Assembly (NCBI GenBank): GCA_964508755.1
Contig: CAZDUZ010000034.1
Location: forward strand, 1-9,153
Length of the DNA stretch: 9,153 bases
Reading direction: 5' to 3'
From: CAZDUZ01 sp964508755
GTDB lineage: Bacteria; Patescibacteriota; Dojkabacteria; SC72; JAFGCJ01
The number at the start of each line of letters is the position of its first letter. The stretch's first letter is position 1. A model generated the notes under the pieces. It was not told the origin of the DNA, did no database searches, and was given only the letters and a program-made list of their open reading frames with translations. Positions 7,067 through 9,153 of the stretch are shown here, one piece after another. The translations under genes and the position numbers were made by a program.

Positions 7067-7596
7067 ATATATGGATAGAAAATTATCACACCTGCGAGTA
7101 GCGAAACTAACGCACTCACCAGCACCGCGCCTGCACTTACATCTTTTGCATACTTCACATTTATTCTGAAATCTTTGGAAATTGTGTCACAGATTGCTTC
7201 GACTACACTGTTAAATGCTTCAGCTACCAACACGATTGCGATTACTACAAATAATGCTACCCAGTCCTGGTGTGATATTCCAAGAAGAAGTCCTGCAAAT
7301 ATGGTCACTAGTGCGACAGAGAGCTGAATCCGGAAATTGCGCTCATTAATGATAATTAGTTTAATACCCTCGATTGCATATCGAGGACTTTCAAAGTAGT
7401 TTTTGGCTGAATACTGAAGATTTTTCTGAATAATCTGTGAGTTGCTCGAAGTACTATTTTCTCGTTTTGCTTGATTTTTTTCGACCACGCTACCATCTAG
7501 AACTTCAGACGTCGATAAAAATTGCTCACCGTCTTCACATAAACATATGTTTTCTGGACACGAGCAGGACTTCTTTGGTTTTTCCTGGTTATGCAT
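7033..7596 (-). CDS. dgkA: DgkA-family lipid kinase (undecaprenol/diacylglycerol kinase)
   Basis: This is an integral membrane kinase that uses ATP to phosphorylate undecaprenol or diacylglycerol, recycling lipid carriers or lipid precursors. The last ~120 of 187 residues are the usual family length and carry its motifs: NERNFRIQ (84-91), AEAFNSVVEAICD (125-137, with E126 as the likely base, N129 and E133), and KYAKDVSAGAVL (148-159, K151 and D152). Three hydrophobic segments lie near 92-107, 111-127 and 155-176. The motif wording resembles Gram-positive undecaprenol kinases more than E. coli DgkA, but substrate cannot be decided from sequence. Odd feature: a ~65-residue N-terminal extension beginning with cysteines 11, 13, 18 and 20 (CxCx4CxC), then a polar Ser/Asn/Gln-rich stretch. 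ATG 7596 is the only Met in the frame and sits 5 nt from a TGATATAAC; later GTG/TTG starts would remove the cysteines. The stop is TAG. It lies 35 bp after the glycosyltransferase and overlaps the next gene by 34 bp. Confidence 0.93.
   Translation of the reverse strand: MHNQEKPKKSCSCPENICLCEDGEQFLSTSEVLDGSVVEKNQAKRENSTSSNSQIIQKNLQYSAKNYFESPRYAIEGIKLIIINERNFRIQLSVALVTIFAGLLLGISHQDWVALFVVIAIVLVAEAFNSVVEAICDTISKDFRINVKYAKDVSAGAVLVSALVSLLAGVIIFYPYIWSLVKAAIKQ
7082..7090 (-). promoter_or_regulatory. Possible extended -10 within dgkA, for the small membrane gene
   Basis: On the minus strand this reads TGTGATAAT, a TGn element plus GATAAT (5 of 6). Initiation near 7076 would give a leader of about 10 nt with no Shine-Dalgarno. 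It lies inside the dgkA-like coding region, so it could be chance in AT-rich DNA; the same arrangement before other starts in the window makes it worth recording. Confidence 0.3.
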
Positions 7597-7601
7597 TGTT
7601 C

Positions 7602-7610
7602 GTTATATCA
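7602..7610 (-). promoter_or_regulatory. Extended -10 promoter of dgkA (leaderless mRNA)
   Basis: In the 35-bp gap between glycosyltransferase and dgkA the minus strand reads TGATATAAC, a TGn element plus TATAAC (5 of 6 matches). Only 5 nt lie between it and the ATG, so the expected start is at or next to the A of ATG. No Shine-Dalgarno and no clear -35 are seen. It may add to read-through from the upstream gene. Confidence 0.5.
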
Positions 7611-7631
7611 AAACTATCGGTGCTATATTCT

Positions 7632-8912
7632 TTAAGCTTTAGATGCGCTTTTTCTTTTTGATGTTTTTTCCAAAGCCTTCGCTTGAATACGTTCCTCAAA
7701 AAAAGAATAAAATCCTTTCGCGGTATTCTTCCACGAATAAGTAGAAGCTTTTTTACGACCGGCATCAGCAAGTTTCTCGCTGACTTCTGGGTCTGTGGTG
7801 ACAGACAGACAAGCTTCTGCAACGGCTTCATGATTTGTTGGATCGACAAGAAGCGCTCCTTCGCCCAATGTCTCAGGGTAACACGAACGATTACTCGCCA
7901 CAACAGGAACCCCACACTTCATAGCTTCAAGGGGAGAGAAACCAAATCCCTCATACAGTGATAAATGTACAAATACTCGAGCAGCGGATAACAAATCACC
8001 TGCATGCTCATCTTTGTAATACCCCGTAAAAATCACATCTTCATCAAGCTTTTCCTCTGTAATGATATCCCGAATTTCAGCAAGGATTGGATTCCCAAGA
8101 TCGTGTTTCGTAAAATCTCCTCCCGCAAGTACAAGAAAAGGGCAGATGTGTGTATTTCCATACGTTTTCTCCCATAGCTTCCGATACTCTGCATAACTTC
8201 GAACTAAAGCCGGTACATTTTTATTTACTTCCAAGCCACCATAATAAAGTAGATATCCTTGATCAATTATTCTCTTGGGAAGATATGTTTCAAGTATCTT
8301 GCTATCAGGGTTTTTGCATTCGAAATCGTGTGACAATCCAAGATGAATAGTTCGTACTCTCTCTGGAGAAATTCCGGATACAAACGTTAACAAGTCCTTT
8401 CGTGTATTTTCTGAAATGGTAACGATACCGGTAGCATGTTTAAGCTGGTTATATGCGTAATTAAACTGCATTCTCCGTATCCAATCAAAGACTCGAGGTC
8501 CCAAAGAAAACCTCTTCATATAATGAAAGGCGAAATCGTGCACAACCCCAATTGATGGAACACCTTTTGGAGGAAACCCGCGCAAAATATTTGTAGTCAG
8601 GAAAAGATCGATACCGCTTTGCTTCATTTCCCGCCGAATTGCAGGCATGTATTGCAGTCTCCACCACAAAAAGTCGAGTTTTCCAGCATAACGCATCTTT
8701 CCAATATTAATCGTTCTAATGAGAGAGGGGTATTGCTGAACTACCGCATGAAGAGATGTAGGTGCATTGAAAAGAAGAAGGTAGTAAATATCATTTCTTT
8801 TTAGCCGGTTTGATTGCTCAACCAATGCTGTTACTAATTCCTTCGTTACCCGGCCAATACCTCGTGTAGCAAACTGATCTTGGGTTGTGGTTGCATCAAT
8901 GAGAATATTCAT
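7632..8912 (-). CDS. GT4-family glycosyltransferase (GT-B fold)
   Basis: A 426-residue retaining glycosyltransferase of the family-4 type, which moves a sugar from a nucleotide-sugar donor to a lipid- or glycan-bound acceptor, normally at the cytosolic side of the membrane. The N-terminal Rossmann half opens with MNILIDATTT and RGIGRVTKELV (glycine-rich, acceptor side) and contains VHDFAFHYM. The C-terminal half starts near residue 220 (YYGGLEVNKNVPALVRSY) and contains the donor-site signature EGFGFSPLE (E321 and E329, the E-x7-E motif), followed by AMKCGVPVVASNRSCYPETLGEGALLVDP. No transmembrane segment is evident; the lysine-rich tail may help membrane contact. The sequence resembles mannosyl/glucosyltransferases of surface polysaccharide loci, but neither donor nor acceptor can be assigned. 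The ATG start gives the normal family N-terminus; no Shine-Dalgarno precedes it, while a TATAAT lies 13 nt upstream. It is the first clear gene of a minus-strand group with dgkA and the small membrane gene. Confidence 0.95.
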   Translation of the reverse strand: MNILIDATTTQDQFATRGIGRVTKELVTALVEQSNRLKRNDIYYLLLFNAPTSLHAVVQQYPSLIRTINIGKMRYAGKLDFLWWRLQYMPAIRREMKQSGIDLFLTTNILRGFPPKGVPSIGVVHDFAFHYMKRFSLGPRVFDWIRRMQFNYAYNQLKHATGIVTISENTRKDLLTFVSGISPERVRTIHLGLSHDFECKNPDSKILETYLPKRIIDQGYLLYYGGLEVNKNVPALVRSYAEYRKLWEKTYGNTHICPFLVLAGGDFTKHDLGNPILAEIRDIITEEKLDEDVIFTGYYKDEHAGDLLSAARVFVHLSLYEGFGFSPLEAMKCGVPVVASNRSCYPETLGEGALLVDPTNHEAVAEACLSVTTDPEVSEKLADAGRKKASTYSWKNTAKGFYSFFEERIQAKALEKTSKRKSASKA

Positions 8913-8925
8913 AAGAAGTATTGCT

Positions 8926-8931
8926 ATTATA
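8926..8931 (-). promoter_or_regulatory. -10 element (TATAAT) of the glycosyltransferase gene
   Basis: A perfect TATAAT on the minus strand is followed by 13 nt and then the ATG. Seven bases past the hexamer is an A at 8919, which would leave a 7-nt leader (ACTTCTT) without a ribosome-binding site. There is no TGn extension and the -35 region (about 8949-8954, TTCTCT) is weak. Confidence 0.5.
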
Positions 8932-9153
8932 CTTGCTCATGGGTTGAGAGAGAAGACGAAATTGACGGAGTGATTATTGTCACGTAATGAAATTATCACG
9001 TGTATGGTCAAAAAGCCTTCTTTCACTCGGTTTTACTCCTTGCTTTTAGTATTCTGACACCGTAGAATGGTGAAGCGTATTCATGCCGATATCAAAAGTT
9101 CATTTTCATATTTAATCCTGCAATCAATGGAATCAATCCCCCCGAAGAGTATT
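8932..9153. other. Region without an established gene, at the window edge
   Basis: About 220 bp lie upstream of the glycosyltransferase promoter and no gene can be established. The last bases are open in conflicting ways. On the plus strand, ATG at 9127 begins MESIPPKSI to the window end, with TTTAAT at 9111-9116 ten nt upstream. On the minus strand one frame reads YSSGGLIPLIAGLNMKMNF from the edge to a TGA at 9092-9094, and another gives 23 codons ending at a TGA at 9081-9083. Any one could be the tip of a neighbouring gene; all are too short to decide. No tRNA or clear terminator is seen. Confidence 0.4.
8970..8999. repeat. Imperfect inverted repeat upstream of the glycosyltransferase
   Basis: GTGATTATT (8970-8978) and AATTATCAC (8991-8999) pair at 8 of 9 positions around a 12-nt spacer; the same stretch holds two TCACGT copies (8980-8985 and 8996-9001) 16 bp apart. 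It lies roughly 50-80 bp upstream of the expected glycosyltransferase start, where a regulator could bind. It is AT-rich and short, so chance is possible. Confidence 0.3.

Noticed and set aside
6615..7169. Two plus-strand frames opposite the small membrane gene and dgkA
   Set aside because: The minus-strand readings have a transmembrane segment and DgkA motifs; the plus-strand ones show only low-complexity composition.
7589..7915. 108-codon minus-strand frame overlapping the glycosyltransferase end
   Set aside because: It occupies another frame of a gene whose C-terminal motifs are clear; the translation shows no domain and no start signal.
8962..8990. TTGACG as a -35 of a plus-strand promoter
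   Set aside because: The hexamer 17 bp downstream is TAATGA, a poor -10, and no clear gene follows.
9009..9052. AAAAGC ... GCTTTT stem as a terminator
   Set aside because: Only 6 AT-rich pairs around a loop of about 25 nt, too weak to be a convincing intrinsic terminator.
9127..9153. Start of a plus-strand gene (MESIPPKSI) with TTTAAT upstream
   Set aside because: Only nine codons are visible, and minus-strand frames across the same bases are equally open, so no gene is called.

Overview
The window looks like a chromosomal piece of a bacterium with a thin, Gram-positive-like or reduced envelope, most plausibly a member of the Candidate Phyla Radiation (Patescibacteria). This is inferred from four things: an enlarged SecA with an extra segment in its first nucleotide-binding domain, an undecaprenol-kinase-type DgkA, several exported proteins of no clear family, and nearly every gene start having a -10-like hexamer almost touching the start codon and no Shine-Dalgarno. 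Base composition is moderately AT-rich. Long uninterrupted frames with TGG tryptophans, ending in TAA, TAG or TGA, fit the standard bacterial code and argue against TGA recoding. I cannot name a genus.

Layout. Positions 7-3054 (minus) carry secA, complete. A 96-bp divergent intergenic region (3055-3150) holds the secA promoter and a candidate promoter for the plus-strand pair. That pair is a 767-aa secreted protein (3151-5454: signal peptide, DNRLRE-like domain, Ig/Fn3-like domain, Ser/Gln-rich linker, unrecognised middle, M23 peptidase) and a 365-aa membrane-anchored, beta-rich protein of unknown function (5429-6526). The second gene starts inside the first, behind a strong Shine-Dalgarno. 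Convergent to it on the minus strand lies a glycosyltransferase (7632-8912), then a DgkA-family lipid kinase with a cysteine-rich N-terminal extension (7033-7596), then a small single-pass membrane protein (6497-7066) that overlaps both its neighbours. Positions 8932-9153 hold no gene I can establish, only an imperfect inverted repeat and unresolved short frames at the window edge.

How the genes fit together. The theme is the cell envelope. SecA powers export. The M23 protein and its partner are exported or surface-anchored and could bind glycans and cut peptidoglycan. The DgkA homologue probably phosphorylates a membrane lipid (undecaprenol or diacylglycerol), and the GT4-type enzyme transfers a sugar, perhaps for a surface polysaccharide or glycolipid. 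These links are inferred from family and neighbourhood.

Most notable signals: (1) a repeated arrangement of TATAAT or TGnTATAAt-like elements 5-14 nt from start codons, suggesting leaderless or near-leaderless mRNAs, while the cleanest Shine-Dalgarno belongs to an internal operon gene; (2) the unusual DNRLRE-Ig-M23 architecture with its coupled membrane partner; (3) a CxCx4CxC motif at the front of DgkA; (4) even cysteine counts in all three exported domains, suggesting disulfides; (5) a tightly overlapped gene block at 6497-7066.
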